Below, piece after piece: positions 37,243-48,990 of a DNA stretch of 64,000 nt (position 1 is the stretch's first letter; each line of letters starts with the position of its first letter). Source of the DNA: Botryotinia globosa (Eukaryota; Ascomycota; Leotiomycetes; Helotiales; Sclerotiniaceae); NCBI GenBank assembly GCA_014898425.1, contig RCSZ01000001.1:3286001-3350000 (forward strand), in the 5' to 3' direction. The position numbers and the translations under genes were made by a program. Below the pieces are notes generated by a model. That model was not told the DNA's origin, ran no database searches, and worked only from the letters and a program-made list of their open reading frames with translations.

Positions 37243-38215
37243 GGAAGTTCACATTGCCATGGCGTTTTGCATTTGCTTATGGTTGGCTAACAAATGACAC
37301 ATGAAGACATACATGACATGATTGCATGGAGGAGTTTTGGTGGATAATTTGTAGGTTAGATACCAGAAATAATACCAGTTATGTTGCATATATGAACAAC
37401 TTTCATTACATCAATCCCCTTTAGTCTCATTTGTCCATGAAATAGATCGTAAATAAGAACCCCATTTGCCCATCGTAGCTAGTGGTCCTCAGATGCCCAG
37501 TCAAAATAAAAGGGTTAGATAATCGGTAAGGAAATGATGCATTTATAGTCTCACTTTGATATTGATTCGCCTTTTGTTTTCGCCCTCTAGGTATTATTGC
37601 ATTTGATCTGTTTAGCCCTCATCAACAGACATGAAACCGAATCATATATATATATACCTACTCGTTCACAGAGAAGTATCACTTCGAATTCTTCGCCCTC
37701 AAATGCCCTCTGGTCCATTTCCATACATACATTCCTAGACCAATCATCATTCAGCCCGAGCTAGTCCTTGTTGATGATCAGCCCCACTTTTAGTCTGATT
37801 TCCATTCGCCACTAATCTATTTTCAGCTCCTTCCTCTTGGATCCATACCCTGGTCATTCTTTCTTGTTTCAGGTTTCTCGCTTACATCCCACATTTTGGT
37901 GTGGTGGACTAGATTGTCTTAGGTAACTCCCGTCGATTGGTACCTCTAAGACTCGTCCCTCACTCCAACACTTTACACCGCACCTGAATAACTTCACAAG
38001 ATACTCATCTTTCAGCCCAACATACACAGCTGGTACAACTGCACTATACGTTTGTTTCATCTCACCTGCAGTTACACCCACAGAAGTATAAATACATCGA
38101 AATATCCCACCTTGTTGATAAGATCTCATCCATACCTAGCTTCTTTCATCGATCAATTTACCCCTCATTTGATCTAACAATCCCCAAGTCAATCACCCAC
38201 ACAACAATCTCAACA
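37243..38215. other. intergenic, promoter of the epimerase gene
   Basis: A pyrimidine-rich leader immediately precedes 38216. A (ta)n run lies at about 37648-37658. No gene is seen. Confidence 0.45.
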
Positions 38216-39263
38216 ATGGACCGACCCAAGAAGCCATCTGCTCTCTCTGCCACTCCAGGCCTCGCACCTCATGCTCAAATAAATACCACACACTCCAATT
38301 CCCGCGTCTCCGCCGTTCTCCCCACTGGCGAATCGGTCGAAATCCTTCTTTACGGCGCCACAATCATAAGCTGGAAAGATGCTGCCGGAACCGAAAAACT
38401 CTGGCTTAGCGAAAAAGCTGTGCTCGATGGCACAAAAGCTGTGCGTGGTGGTATCCCTCTAGTATTCCCGGTGTTCGGAAAAGTAGAGGGTGAGGAAGGT
38501 AAAGCGAAGGGTGTTGATACTTTACCTCAACATGGTTTTGCGCGCAACTGTAGATGGGAGTTTTTGGGAAAGAGTACTAGCGAGAGCAGTACTGTAAAGG
38601 GACAAGAGGGTGGTGATAGCAGTGTAAAGTTGGACTTTGGTTTGAGTGCTAGTAACGTACCTGAGGAGACAAGGAAGTTGTGGGGTGGCGAATTTGGCTT
38701 GATTTATAGTGTTACACTTAGTAAAGAAGGCCTTGGAACGAGTATGGTGGTTAGAAATGAGGGTTCTACAGCTTGGGAGTTTCAGATCTTGATGCACACT
38801 TATTTGAAGATCCAGGTATGTTTATTTGCGCTAATTTCTCCGCAAACGACGTCATATACTGATGTGCAATCAACAACAGGATATCTCCCAAATCTCCATC
38901 ACAGGTCTCGAGAATGCTACATATGTCGACAAACTCACCGAACCAATTTCCACAAATACCGCTCCCACCGACCCCCTTACCATCTCCGCCAAAACCGATC
39001 GTGTCTACACTCCTGCCGGCGGTCCATCCACTGAAATCATTGTTTCCGAGGGAGGAAAAAAGAAATACACAGTCGCGAGAGACAACATGAACCAAGTTGT
39101 TGTTTGGAACCCTTGGATCGATGCCAAGGATATCGGCGATTTTGCTCCCAAAGATGGATGGAGAACCATGATCTGTGTCGAAGCTGGATCTGTTAGTGGA
39201 TGGCAAAAACTGGAGGCTGGAGAGACTTGGGAAGGTGGACAAATCATCACACTTGCTAATTAG
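38216..39263 (+). CDS. glucose-6-phosphate 1-epimerase (aldose-1-epimerase fold)
   Basis: Two exons, 38216-38815 and 38880-39263, with a 64-bp intron, give 327 residues. It belongs to the hexose-6-phosphate mutarotase group of the aldose-1-epimerase superfamily (yeast YMR099C type). Conserved blocks include VRGGIPLVFPVFG, PQHGFARNCRWEF, the HTYLKIQDISQISITGLE junction created by splicing, and VVWNPWIDAKDIGDFAPKDGW near the C-terminus. The enzyme interconverts alpha- and beta-glucose 6-phosphate in the cytosol. No signal peptide is seen. The junction restores the family sequence exactly, so the intron is well supported. Confidence 0.92.
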
Positions 39264-39799
39264 CAATCCATGAGTGTGATGAATAAGCTATCACGAATGT
39301 GATTGTGCTTGCAAGTTTGTGAGCATACTTTGGACTGAAATAGGTGTGAATTCCTCTACTTGAACGAGTTGGAACCTGAGGGCGCTACTCTATGCTTTAC
39401 GATGCAGTAAATGCAATATTTGGTGAAAATAGGAATCTCAATCGCCTTGCTTGGTAGAGACCTCATTAGATAAATGAATAAGTTTATTACCCAAGATTTC
39501 TAGAATTCTACTCTCAAAGCAAATGTGTCTCCTCTGTATTCGACTGCAGTCATCTCGAGCCATAGAATAGTATTCATAGAATTCCTAAGTGGGAAGCGTG
39601 GAAGGCTAAGAAATCATAGTGGGAGGATACATGGTGCCAAACACTAATGCTTGAAGTATTCGCAGGTAGCCATGCTTAAGCCATTGGCCATCTCAAAGGT
39701 GCCATCTTTTGCGCATGGCATCAACATAATGAGATGGTGTCATCAGCCTCAGCACCCTCACAGGAGACCTCTTGTAATCTTATATCTGGAGACTCCCTT
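39264..39799. other. intergenic between convergent genes
   Basis: 3' flanks only. The imperfect repeat ...agccatgcttaagccattggccatctc near 39668 shows nothing further. Confidence 0.4.
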
Positions 39800-40414
39800 T
39801 CAATGTGCCGATGAGTCGGCAAGGTAACGACCAAACAATACACCCCCAACGAAAACACCAGCCAACACGCTCAGGAAATATCCGACATTCATGGTCATTA
39901 CCGCAATCATTCTTAAACATTGTTAGCATATCTGTTACCAACAAAGTTCCGAGAGTGGTACTGCATACAGTAAATATCCCACGCCCGCAAGCACGACGTC
40001 AATCAATCCTAACAAAATTGCCTCTCTTGCCCGCCATTGACCTCGAATCGACTTCTCCTCCCGGTGCGATTCATAGACTATACCACCGCTGCGGCGGGTA
40101 TCGACAGCAGCTAACAGCTGATAAAAGTGGACTCGAACAGCCAACAGTGCTCGAAATATTGCCGCGAATGCGATCAAGAAGATGCATGTGCCTGCGTACT
40201 GGCCAATGGTGCTCGGTGTCCAGTCCATTGAGTAAAGAGGTGTGCTTGAGGAGATGAAGAATGTCATCGCCATAGACTCCATATTCATCATCGTATCGGA
40301 CGACATTGACATTGAAGAACTGGTTGAGCTGGCCATCGACATGCCTGACGTTGTGCTGGTTGGTGACATTGACATGGCCATTGAGCCTGTTGAGCTGGGC
40401 ATTGACATATCCAT
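39800..40414 (-). CDS. Ctr-family high-affinity copper transporter
   Basis: Two exons, 40414-39969 and 39911-39800, with a 57-bp intron whose donor is GTATGC, give 185 residues. The N-terminus is an extracellular-type Met-rich tail (MDMSM, MAMSM, MNMESMAM) for Cu(I) capture. The first membrane helix lies near QYAGTCIFLIAFAAIFRALL. Splicing produces the second helix with the family MxxxM pore motif (MIAVMTMNVGYFLSVL). The third helix has the GxxxG packing motif (GVFVGGVLFG). Ctr proteins form trimers that import Cu(I) across the plasma membrane or vacuole membrane. The gene is divergent from the reductase at 40947 and shares a 532-bp promoter with it. Confidence 0.88.
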
Positions 40415-40946
40415 AGTTGGCTGAGTTTGTAAGATATTGTAACTTGCGAAGTGTTTAGTAGATGCTTCTTTTTTACAATTTTGAGATTCTTATTATCATC
40501 CATCGTAAGACGCCCAATCCCGACCTAATACCGTTTACCCAGTCATCCTTGTCATAGCTAATTGATGAATCTTCCTAATTCGGAAGAAAACTTGCTCAAA
40601 TTCCCCAACATCTCTCTTTTGATTGGTGAGTGTCTACGGGGCTTGTCTTGAAATAGAGATCTGATCATTTGCGCGAGTTTGAGTAAGATATTACGCGCGC
40701 TAAGAAAACTCGATTAACTAGTTGTTGCCTTCGCTAAATCTACGTGGGTCGAGTCGTTATTCTCCTAATGTAGTGGGTTCGAAAGCTTGAAAGTTCCCGC
40801 CGTTACTTGACAATCATATTCCTTGAATTTCTAAGCTTTTGCTATTCATGATTTAGAATCGTTGGTAATAACTCCATAATATTTTAGGTCAGGACGACGA
40901 ACCACCAAGAGAGCTTTAACATTGTGGCAAAGAGAACTGGAACAGA
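40415..40946. promoter_or_regulatory. bidirectional promoter, Ctr transporter / metalloreductase
   Basis: The 532 bp between the divergent starts of the Ctr gene (minus) and the reductase (plus). It contains CTTGCTCAAA at 40591-40600, a close relative of the Mac1-type copper-starvation element TTTGCTCA. Co-regulation of the two genes by copper status is an inference. Confidence 0.6.
40591..40600 (+). promoter_or_regulatory. candidate copper-responsive element
   Basis: CTTGCTCAAA, 177 bp upstream of the Ctr start at 40414. The same 10-mer occurs twice in inverted orientation upstream of the second Ctr gene. Confidence 0.45.
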
Positions 40947-43127
40947 ATGGCTGCCTGGATATATCAACCTGTTATGTTCGAGTCTGGTCGGGCCTTCGAT
41001 TGTGAAGGCTTCGATTCCGAACAGTGCAAGTATTATAAAAAACCATGGCGCAATTGGTGAGCCCTATACTTTCTTACAGGATACCACTCAGCATGAAGAA
41101 GTTAGATTGACAAATGCGCCAGGTATGTAGCAGACTGGACATTCGCGCTGCCAACAGTAGCACTCTTTATGTGTATTATCGGCATTTTCATAGTCGGTTA
41201 TGTCTTGACACAAGTGCTTGCTTTGTCTCACAGACCTGAGCCTTTGATATGGCGAAGGGGCGTCGCATTCATTCGATATTTGTCCTATCGAGGCTTTCGT
41301 ATCGAAGGTTTAAGGTGGAACTCCGCGCCCGTGGGAGTGCTATTGTTAGGTGCTATGGGGACCATATATTTTCTCTGTAAGTGCGATGCTGATTTGCAAC
41401 TGGTAGAAAGATACATAGACTGACCTCTTCTGAAGGCATGGATTTGATACCATCCCCATATTATTGGCCGGGTACGAGCACCGTTTGGGGAAACTCGCCG
41501 CCATTAGGTACCAGGTCTGGCTGGCTGGCGTTAGCTTGTATGCCCTTCGTCTTGTACGCTCATCTAATCATCTATGCGAAACCAGACTAATTATGCATAG
41601 TGCGACTGCAACCAAGACGAACTGGATAACAATGGTGACCGGAGTACCATATGAGAAGCTTCAGGTCTTTCACCGGTGGATTGCATATGCTTTCTTTATC
41701 CTGGCGCTGATGCACACATTTCCATTTATTGTTTGGCATATTCATAATGGGGATATGGTCAATCAGTTTACTGTGAGTAACATCTTCGAATATTGGACTG
41801 GCATCGTTGCGCTTGTATTTCAGGCGTGGCTCACACTTGCATCCTGCGGTCCCATTCGGTAAGCAACTTTGATATCAGAACGTTCCACAGACGATTAATC
41901 GCTCATTAGAAATCTTGGCTATGAGTTTTTCAAAGCAACGCATTTCTTATCGGCTGTAGTGTTCATGGTAATATTTTTCTGGCACTGTAGTGGTACGCTG
42001 ACATCATGGTATGTTCTGTGAAACTAATTTTATCTTCAAGAGTTTCCTAACAAACTGATAGGGACTATTTTGTCGCAACAGCAGCAGTCTACGTACCTTG
42101 TTGGACGTACCCATGGCTTAGGACCTTGTTTGAGTACGGTACACATCAGAAAGCAGAAATTTTCATTGAAGAAAATGGATTTACACGTATCACAATACCA
42201 GCCAATTTTAAATGGCAACCAGGACAACATTGTTTCTTGCGATTTCGCAGCTTCGGTATTCATGCTTTAAGCTCTCATCCGTTTACAATCTGCTCGCTAC
42301 CTTCGACATCACTTGATAAACCGTCCGAGATTACTTTCTATATCCGTCATCAAGGAGGCTTTACAGCAAGGCTATATAACCATGCAATAAAGCGCCCAGG
42401 TATACAGGTACCTGTGCTGGTTGATGGTCCTTATGGTGGTATAGACAATCAGAGATTGATTGGCAGCGATCGTCTAGTTGTGGTTGCAGGCGGCTCAGGT
42501 GCTGGGTGGATGCTACCTTTTGTTGAGCAATTCCTGCGATCTCGCTCTTCAAAGGGGGTTCCCAAACCTCTGTTTGACGAAAAAGAAGAGAATAAACAGA
42601 CCTTTGACAAGCCATTACGTCAGCGAGACCCTCGCAGCCCTCGATCGTTGCGGGTCATACTGTCAACACGAGACATAGCGACCCGCACATGGTTCCATAC
42701 AACCATTAACAATATGCTATCGGACTACCAGTCGCTAGGGACAGACATGAGTGTCGAAATATATCTGACTGGCGAAGCTGAGTCTATAGTGCAATCTTCA
42801 ACCGGATCTGCTCCTGAGCTCGAAAGATCCAATATTATATCGACAGAAAAAGACGTCATTGGTAAGCATACAGGAGTGTCTAGAGACTCCGACGCAAGCA
42901 ATGAACCAAAAGATGAAGTGCGCGGGCGCCCAGATCTACCTTTGATTATCCGAGAGGAAGCTGCCGCAGCGAGGACAACAGGACAGATAATAGGCGTCTT
43001 TGTATGCGGACCGCTTACGATGCAAGATGATGTCCGCAATGCTGTTGCGAAAGAGAACTTGAGTATTATGAAGAACCCAAGTTCTGGTGGGATATACTTA
43101 TATTCCGAACACTTCTCGTGGGCATAA
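40947..43127 (+). CDS. ferric/cupric reductase (FRE-type, NADPH)
   Basis: Six exons: 40947-41056, 41123-41376, 41436-41553, 41601-41858, 41910-42008 and 42062-43127. All phases agree and the product has 634 residues. Splicing restores the family text at every join (for example NWYVADWTFALPT and MPFVFATATKTNW). The ferric-reductase membrane core has two H-x13-H heme pairs, HRW...LMH and HFL...FWH. It is followed by the FAD-binding HPFTICS, an NADPH-binding GGSGAG region and the terminal FVCGP. The enzyme moves electrons from cytosolic NADPH to extracellular Fe(III) or Cu(II). Flanking Ctr genes favour Cu(II) reduction for copper uptake as at least one role. No cleavable signal peptide is obvious. 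Confidence 0.9.
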
Positions 43128-44045
43128 GAGAGGATAAATTGGCAAGCTCGGCATATGTGATTAGTTTGTACTTGATATCAATTCCTGTTTGATCTCTCGC
43201 TTTGTGAGAACATTTCTTGCTGATAAAATAAAAATGTCCGTTACAGTACAGCAGTCACCAAATCAGGTATATACAGGTACCTTTTTATACTGACCTAATC
43301 TAATCATTATGTCTCGGTCATTTTCCACTGTGCAATTCTCAGGATGGAGTCTCCTCTCGTTATGATACTATTTGATTATTGCCTATTTGACCTACAGGTA
43401 CTGAGTTTCATGCTTCATGGACCGTTATCAAGACGCCAAAGATGTTGCTTCCGACAATCTGCCACCGGATAATGGTATTTCAATAGCTATTGTGATTGTC
43501 TCCAAGTCCGCTGATATTTCTTATCGGTGTTGTATGTCATTTATCTCTACTGTCAAGATATATTAAAGAGCGTGTTCTGCCAGCACTTTGTTGGAATCTG
43601 TGAAATATATCTAGATTTGATCGCTCAAAGAAGGGGAAAATTTGATGAATCTTGGGCCGAAATTTTTTCTCTTGATATAGTGATTTACCAAGGACACCGA
43701 CTAAGAGGTTCTAGAGAGTTTTTGGATCATTCTGATTTTAGAGATTGAGATATTTCTAGATTCGGGGCAAAGAATGATATGATTAAATATCAACAAGAGC
43801 GAGTTCTAGTGCAATTTGTTCCATAATGCTAAAATATAATTGTCTGCCTTGTTCTTGCAAAAGTGCAATTTGATCTGTTATACCTAATCATTCCTGTCAG
43901 CGCTTGGTAGGATCCTTGCGACGTCTTTTTACTAGAAATGCATTAAACAAATATGCTCCATTCGCAGATAACCGAGATTGCCTGCTGAAAAAACTGCTGT
44001 CACTTGATATCCTATTATTGACATTAGCCGTGATAAGTAAGACCG
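43128..44045. other. intergenic, no gene recognised
   Basis: Spacer of about 0.9 kb. The small open frame at 43527-43748 shows no family signature. Confidence 0.4.
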
Positions 44046-44664
44046 ATGATGAAGTCATCTTATATTGAAGTGTTGAGCTCCATTCTCAGGGTGATAGTAT
44101 CACTTCTCTTTGACCTCAGCATGTATATTCATCATATAGCACGCTCAACGCGAGTTTCATTCCCCCGTGAATTACACATGTCTTTGCACAAACTAAAAGG
44201 TCGAGGATACTTCATGCTAATGGAAGTTCACCTCATAATAATCATCATCAGTTTATTCCTCATAGGATATCCCGACACTACCCTAAAAGCCCTTTGGGAA
44301 GAAGGTGGACAACATGGATTTTACTCGGACCCCAAAATGTGCATCTACTTTTATGCAAACTACTTGCAACCGCCAGAAATCACGTTCATCTGGTCTCGAC
44401 GGTATATTGTATTCTTTTCGACCACCTAAACAATCGGCACGCCCCAATTCATACATTCTTTCTTCTTGACTTCAAAAGAAATATCTCACAAAATTATCGA
44501 GGTCAGATACAGAGTTCAATCTCGCAGCCGGAATATTCACTGTATGTCTTTTTCTCACAAGACAGCTACTCGCACTGGCAACTTCCATTAGCAGGCAGGC
44601 AGAAATCTATCTGCTCAGCTGCGTGCTTTTATTCAGGGTCCTGAGCTGCATTGGCCAGAGATGA
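44046..44664 (+). CDS. small four-helix membrane protein, unknown function
   Basis: Two exons, 44046-44401 and 44502-44664, with a 100-bp intron, give 172 residues. Splicing continues WSRR into SDTEFNLAAGIFTVCLFL, and both sides look like authentic membrane-protein sequence. Four hydrophobic segments can be seen: around residues 9-30, in VHLIIIIISLFLIGY, in NLAAGIFTVCLFL, and in EIYLLSCVLLFRVL. Between helices 2 and 3 lies a conserved-looking loop (YPDTTLKALWEEGG, KMCIYFYANY, PPEITFIW). I have the impression that this loop recurs in hypothetical fungal proteins, but I cannot name the family. It lies between the reductase and the second Ctr gene. A metal-related role is only a guess from position. 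Confidence 0.6.
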
Positions 44665-45576
44665 CCCTATTACAGTGATCCCGATCATCCAAGTCGAGTG
44701 CCATGGTATTTGAACCATAGCTGCAGTATCGCGAGTACGCAAAATTGAGCTGCGTGCTATATTGCGCAAGCTTCGTATGCTTTAGCCGTGTGTTTATGTG
44801 AGGAAGTCTCTATCTATGTCAAGAAATTAGATTAAGAACCAATTACTGATTTTTAAGGATAGGCTAAGGTACGCTGCTTGGGTTTTAATACTGGTTCTAT
44901 ATGCAGTGCTTGTTTGCAGCGTTATAACACGTTGTTGGGCTTCTAAGTTGTTTCCCAGCTACTCGGCCTCCCAGTTTGGTGTTGAAGTGGAAAGAGAACG
45001 TGGTTCTTTTGATGCGAGAATCTATTGATGAGGGCCTGGGATGACTTTGGAAGAAAGTTCAATATTTGGAATTGCAGTTGTATACAGGCTATACACTGAT
45101 TTGAAATATTTGGTGTATAAGACTTCATTTATATGCAAAGTTGAAGGTCGGTCATAGAGAATCAGTTTTGGTTCAACATTGATCAAATGCCTAAATAATC
45201 CGCAGGCGCATCATAACCAGTTGTTTCTTGACTCTCTGAGTCTCCAGAAGATATACTACTCAGAATGAAGTAAAGATTACACATTGGTAAGTTATGGTCG
45301 TTTCTGGTATACGTCAACAGGTCATGAGTGATTTGCCTGATTAAACTTTCCAGGTGTGATTGTTTGCTAGCTATTCATTGATTCCTCTATCATAGTCTCT
45401 GTTGGTATTCCAAATTGAACATTGAAATCTAGAATCTCAATCATGTTCAACTCCTGACACTTCTCTACTTCGTTCTCCCACACCTCTATACCGCGCCATC
45501 AAATCTGATCAAAGTTGGCCATTTCAGTATTCAACAATTTGACTAACCACAGCAAAAGGTTGTCTCTTCATTATCA
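44665..45576. other. intergenic, no gene recognised
   Basis: Convergent 3' flanks plus spacer. No coding signal is seen. Confidence 0.4.
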
Positions 45577-46366
45577 TTAGATCTGCTCAACTGTTAGGTC
45601 ATATTTTAAACCAGTTACGCATATGGCTAACCTCAAATTTATCGGCTCCCAGCTAAACACAAAAGCGCCGAGGAAAGCTCCAATTATGATACAGATGATG
45701 ATATATCCATTAAAATACATAGCCAGCAACATAACGAAGTATGCCACTGCGAACTGCATCATATGAAAAAGTGCTCTGATTATCTGTTGCAAGAGATCTG
45801 GTCGAAAGCCTTGCGTGCTTTTGTGTGAAGTATCGACAGTTTGAGTGGACTGAGGACCGGATCCGTCGATCTTGGGGTTGATTTCTGCGTTGGACTGGAT
45901 GTTCTGATGTTGATTTCGTGCTTGGCGGATGATGTAGCGATCGTATTCTCTTGACGCTCGACGAAGAAACTCTAGTGACATGACGAGTAGTATCACGCCA
46001 ATGCAAGAGCCGGCGAACATCCCGTTCGAGGTAATATGCCAAGTGCTCGAGATAAAACCTGCAGGGTTGTCAATAATGCTGCAACAGACGATAGTTTATA
46101 GTCCTGTCATCTGTCCACGGGCTTAAGAGGCAGGAGATAACTTGACGTACATGAGTCAATGGTATACCAATTCCAAAGCATCTAAACGAAGGTGATTAGA
46201 TATAACTCGTACAACCCTCGAAAGAAATGAAAGTAATTGAGGGACCCCTCACAGAAATTTGACATCCGCCTCCCATATCCATGGCCTCAGCGGTATTTGC
46301 TGCAGCTGTCCCGGTTGCAGTCGCCGTCGCACCTCCCATACTCATGCTTGATGTTCCCATGTCCAT
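45577..46366 (-). CDS. second Ctr-family copper transporter (Ctr3-like subtype)
   Basis: Three exons, 46366-46253, 46181-46151 and 46058-45577, with introns of 71 and 92 bp, give 208 residues. The short N-terminus is Met-rich (MDMG, MSMGG, MDMGGGC). Exons 2 and 3 join to [21 protein letters not shown], the hallmark start of fungal Ctr3/Ctr4-like copper transporters. Then come helix 1 (MFAGSCIGVILLVMSLEF), a hydrophilic loop, helix 2 with the MxxxM motif (YFVMLLAMYFNGY) and helix 3 with GAFLGAF. The C-terminal tail after FSWEPINL is short and lacks the CC pair common in relatives. A further small intron there cannot be excluded but has poor signals. The protein is a second route for Cu(I) import at this locus. 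Confidence 0.88.
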
Positions 46367-47443
46367 GTTTACTTAGCAAGAGTGTCGCTTTTGCTTTTCC
46401 GCTGTACAATCTTCTTGTATGTGAACACTTAGACTTTGTGAAAGAAAAGAATAAGATTCGACAGCCACCAGGGTTTGGGAGAAAAGCGAGGTTATTAAAA
46501 TTCTCGCCACGAGAACCTCTACTTCAACCAAGGCAGAATCTTATAATCAGTGCCACACCTGGCCAATCGGCTACAAATTGCTTTTTGGATGAATCAGATC
46601 GGTGCGCTGATTTGAGCAAGATTTGAATGGCTGTCATTTTCTAAACGCCTGTATGAAGAGTTCAGATTAGTGCGATAGTTTGAGCAAGATTTGAATGACT
46701 GTCATGTTCTAGACGCCTGTATCAATAAGACAGACTAGACAGCCTTTGGACTACAAGTCCGAGATTCGAATATGATTGGCAGTTTTCGCCAATAAACCGA
46801 GCATCTCTCGTGGCTCTTCCGTTATGGATGAGGAAAATCTTGTCAGCAATTCCTTCCGAAAATATTCTTTGGCCAACAGAGGGTCTATGATTTCGTCGAT
46901 GGGGGTGTGGAGTACACTAGATGCTCACAATGCATGCCCGGCATACTTTGATGATTATAACTACATATATTAAGAGGGGAATGATAAAGAGAGACTCACA
47001 TAGAGCAAGAAACGAACAATGTCTTGTAGGTATTCACATGTGAATTACATTGATACACCACTAGCTGAAGATATTAAACACAACTCTTTTGGGGGGGAAA
47101 AAATACTTGCCTTCATGTGCTTTCGACTGACTGTACATTGCACTAGTACCCCGACCCGAACCACAAAGGTCGAAAATTGAGGATTGAAATACATTGCACA
47201 AGGTGTCGGTGACGAGACGAGAGAAAAAAGAGCTGATATACGATATATAGGGTGCAAGATAGTGAGATTCTATACTCAAAACTCCAGGCTAACTGTTTCA
47301 ATCTAAAGTCTGCCACTCAGCCATTGTGACGTCTAACCACAACAGGCAATGCTCCCAGAAATAACCGCCCTTAATCGTCCAATCCGCTAAGCGATCTATT
47401 TTCACTAGCAACATGATATTTTAATTTGAACCCCTCGTTGAGT
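46367..47443. other. intergenic, upstream region of the second Ctr gene
   Basis: Contains a 68-bp duplicated segment (46594-46722) with two copies of the candidate copper element. The rest is spacer to the convergent end of the sphingoid-base kinase gene. Confidence 0.5.
46594..46722. repeat. 68-bp direct duplication carrying TTTGAGCAAG twice
   Basis: Units start at 46594 and 46662 and share tttgagcaagatttgaatg and cgcctgtat, with several substitutions. TTTGAGCAAG (reverse complement CTTGCTCAAA) occurs at 46611-46620 and 46679-46688, about 245-322 bp upstream of the second Ctr start. Confidence 0.75.
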
Positions 47444-48990
47444 TCACAAGTCTACCACAACATCCACTGTCCCTTCGCCTTTCAACCTTTCAACTTCCAT
47501 CCAGCCTCCCTCTTCAACGCCCACAATCAAACCGTCTACACAACATCGTCTCCATTTGAAACTATCTCCAGACTCCTCAAAATTTATTCTTAGCTTCTCG
47601 ATACTTTCGTATCCAACCTCCCCCTTCTGGCCATCTTCATCCCATTGCATACCAATATGATTTCCATCTTTGTATGCCTCTTCCATAATCTTCATTGTTT
47701 GCTTACCAGTTGCAGCTCCGAAGTGTATGACCCGTAATTGGCCATCCAAGGGTTTACTTTCAGGAGATATTGTAAAAGTTCGCTCAAGGTTGGATACAAG
47801 CACTGAGAGAACATATCCGTGTTCTTTCCTCTGTATGACTTCTTCCGTGCCATCAGATCTGGTCAATGTGACAGAAGCTTTATAAGCGTGTGGTAGAGTC
47901 CAATCTTTTGGAAATAATAAATCATTAGCTACCAGACGAAACCTCTGGTCTCCATGTTTTCTATACTCGACTGTGTCGCTGTCGGCAACTAGAGTTGCGT
48001 GGAGGCCATAACTGGCGACAACTGCCCCGTAGACAATATTGTTTGTGAGCGGTGTCTCTGTTTGGCCTTCGTTCGTAATAGTTCGTGCCCCAGAAGAGAA
48101 TTTCACACTGAATATTGGAAGCGGTAAAGGGGTACCATGGAGTAAAGTCCGTAGACCCTGTATATATATTGACGGGATCGGAGAAGGTTGATGCAAAGAA
48201 TGGAAGAGAGCATTTCCTGTCCCAAGAGGAAGTTGAGATAATGTCGGTTTTACATACAACCTGTGCATAAGATGTTAGTAGTGAATAGCACAGATAGGGT
48301 GTGCGAAGAAGCCCACCTTGATTTTTCTCCACTCTCAAGCAATCCATTTATTGTATCCACCATCCCACCATCACCACTTAACATTAATATTGATTGCTGT
48401 TTACCCTTATTTGCGCCCTCCAGCAATGTTGAGCTTGCAAAGTCCTTTACGGAATCTGCATCGTCTGTTCTGATCAAGGTGTAGCTTCCTTCCGGCAACC
48501 CAATGGAGCCGAGAACTTGGTGTAATACAGCGTCGTAAAAGTCTGGCGCCAATCCTGTCCCAGACAAGGTTGAGATCAAAACGTATATTTGCGTTTCTGC
48601 GGACCGAAGATATGTCGGCAAACTCCTAATCAGATAACTTTCGAGACATTCTTGGGGAAGGTTGGTGGCAGATGTTGTCTTCAACTCGAATGGAAGCTTT
48701 TTAGTTCCCCCTTCTGTTGGAAGCAGACTGAAGATTGTATAACCCAGAGTACCGTTGGGTCCCTCGTTCTCAGTAACGCAGATCACATCTTCTCCTTTGA
48801 TTTTTCCACCAGATATGCCGCCATCAATTCCTACAGCTCCGGACCATGTAAGGTCACCATCCCGATAAGAGAAATGCACAGGATCATCGGCGAGATAAGC
48901 ATAAGTAGTAGCACTGCTATCGGTAACTTCGGTATCATTGTCGGAACTGTATGCAGCGTCAGAGCTAGAGGAAGGGATAGAGTTTGCCAT
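47444..48990 (-). CDS. sphingoid long-chain base kinase
   Basis: Two exons, 48990-48317 and 48260-47444, with a 56-bp intron, give 496 residues. The diacylglycerol-kinase catalytic fold is shown by the nucleotide-binding SGDGGMVDTINGL (about 204-216) and PLGTGNALFHS just after the splice junction. The C-terminal beta-domain typical of sphingosine/LCB kinases (Lcb4/Lcb5 type) follows, with GAATGKQTMKIMEEAYKDG near the end. Such enzymes phosphorylate dihydrosphingosine and phytosphingosine at membranes and control long-chain-base signalling. The N-terminal 40 residues are Ser/Asp-rich and probably regulatory. There is no membrane helix. The gene is intact. Confidence 0.88.

Noticed and set aside
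45577..45645. A fourth exon for the second Ctr gene
   Set aside because: The candidate donor gttagc is poor and the only branch-like site touches the acceptor; the unspliced end is simpler.
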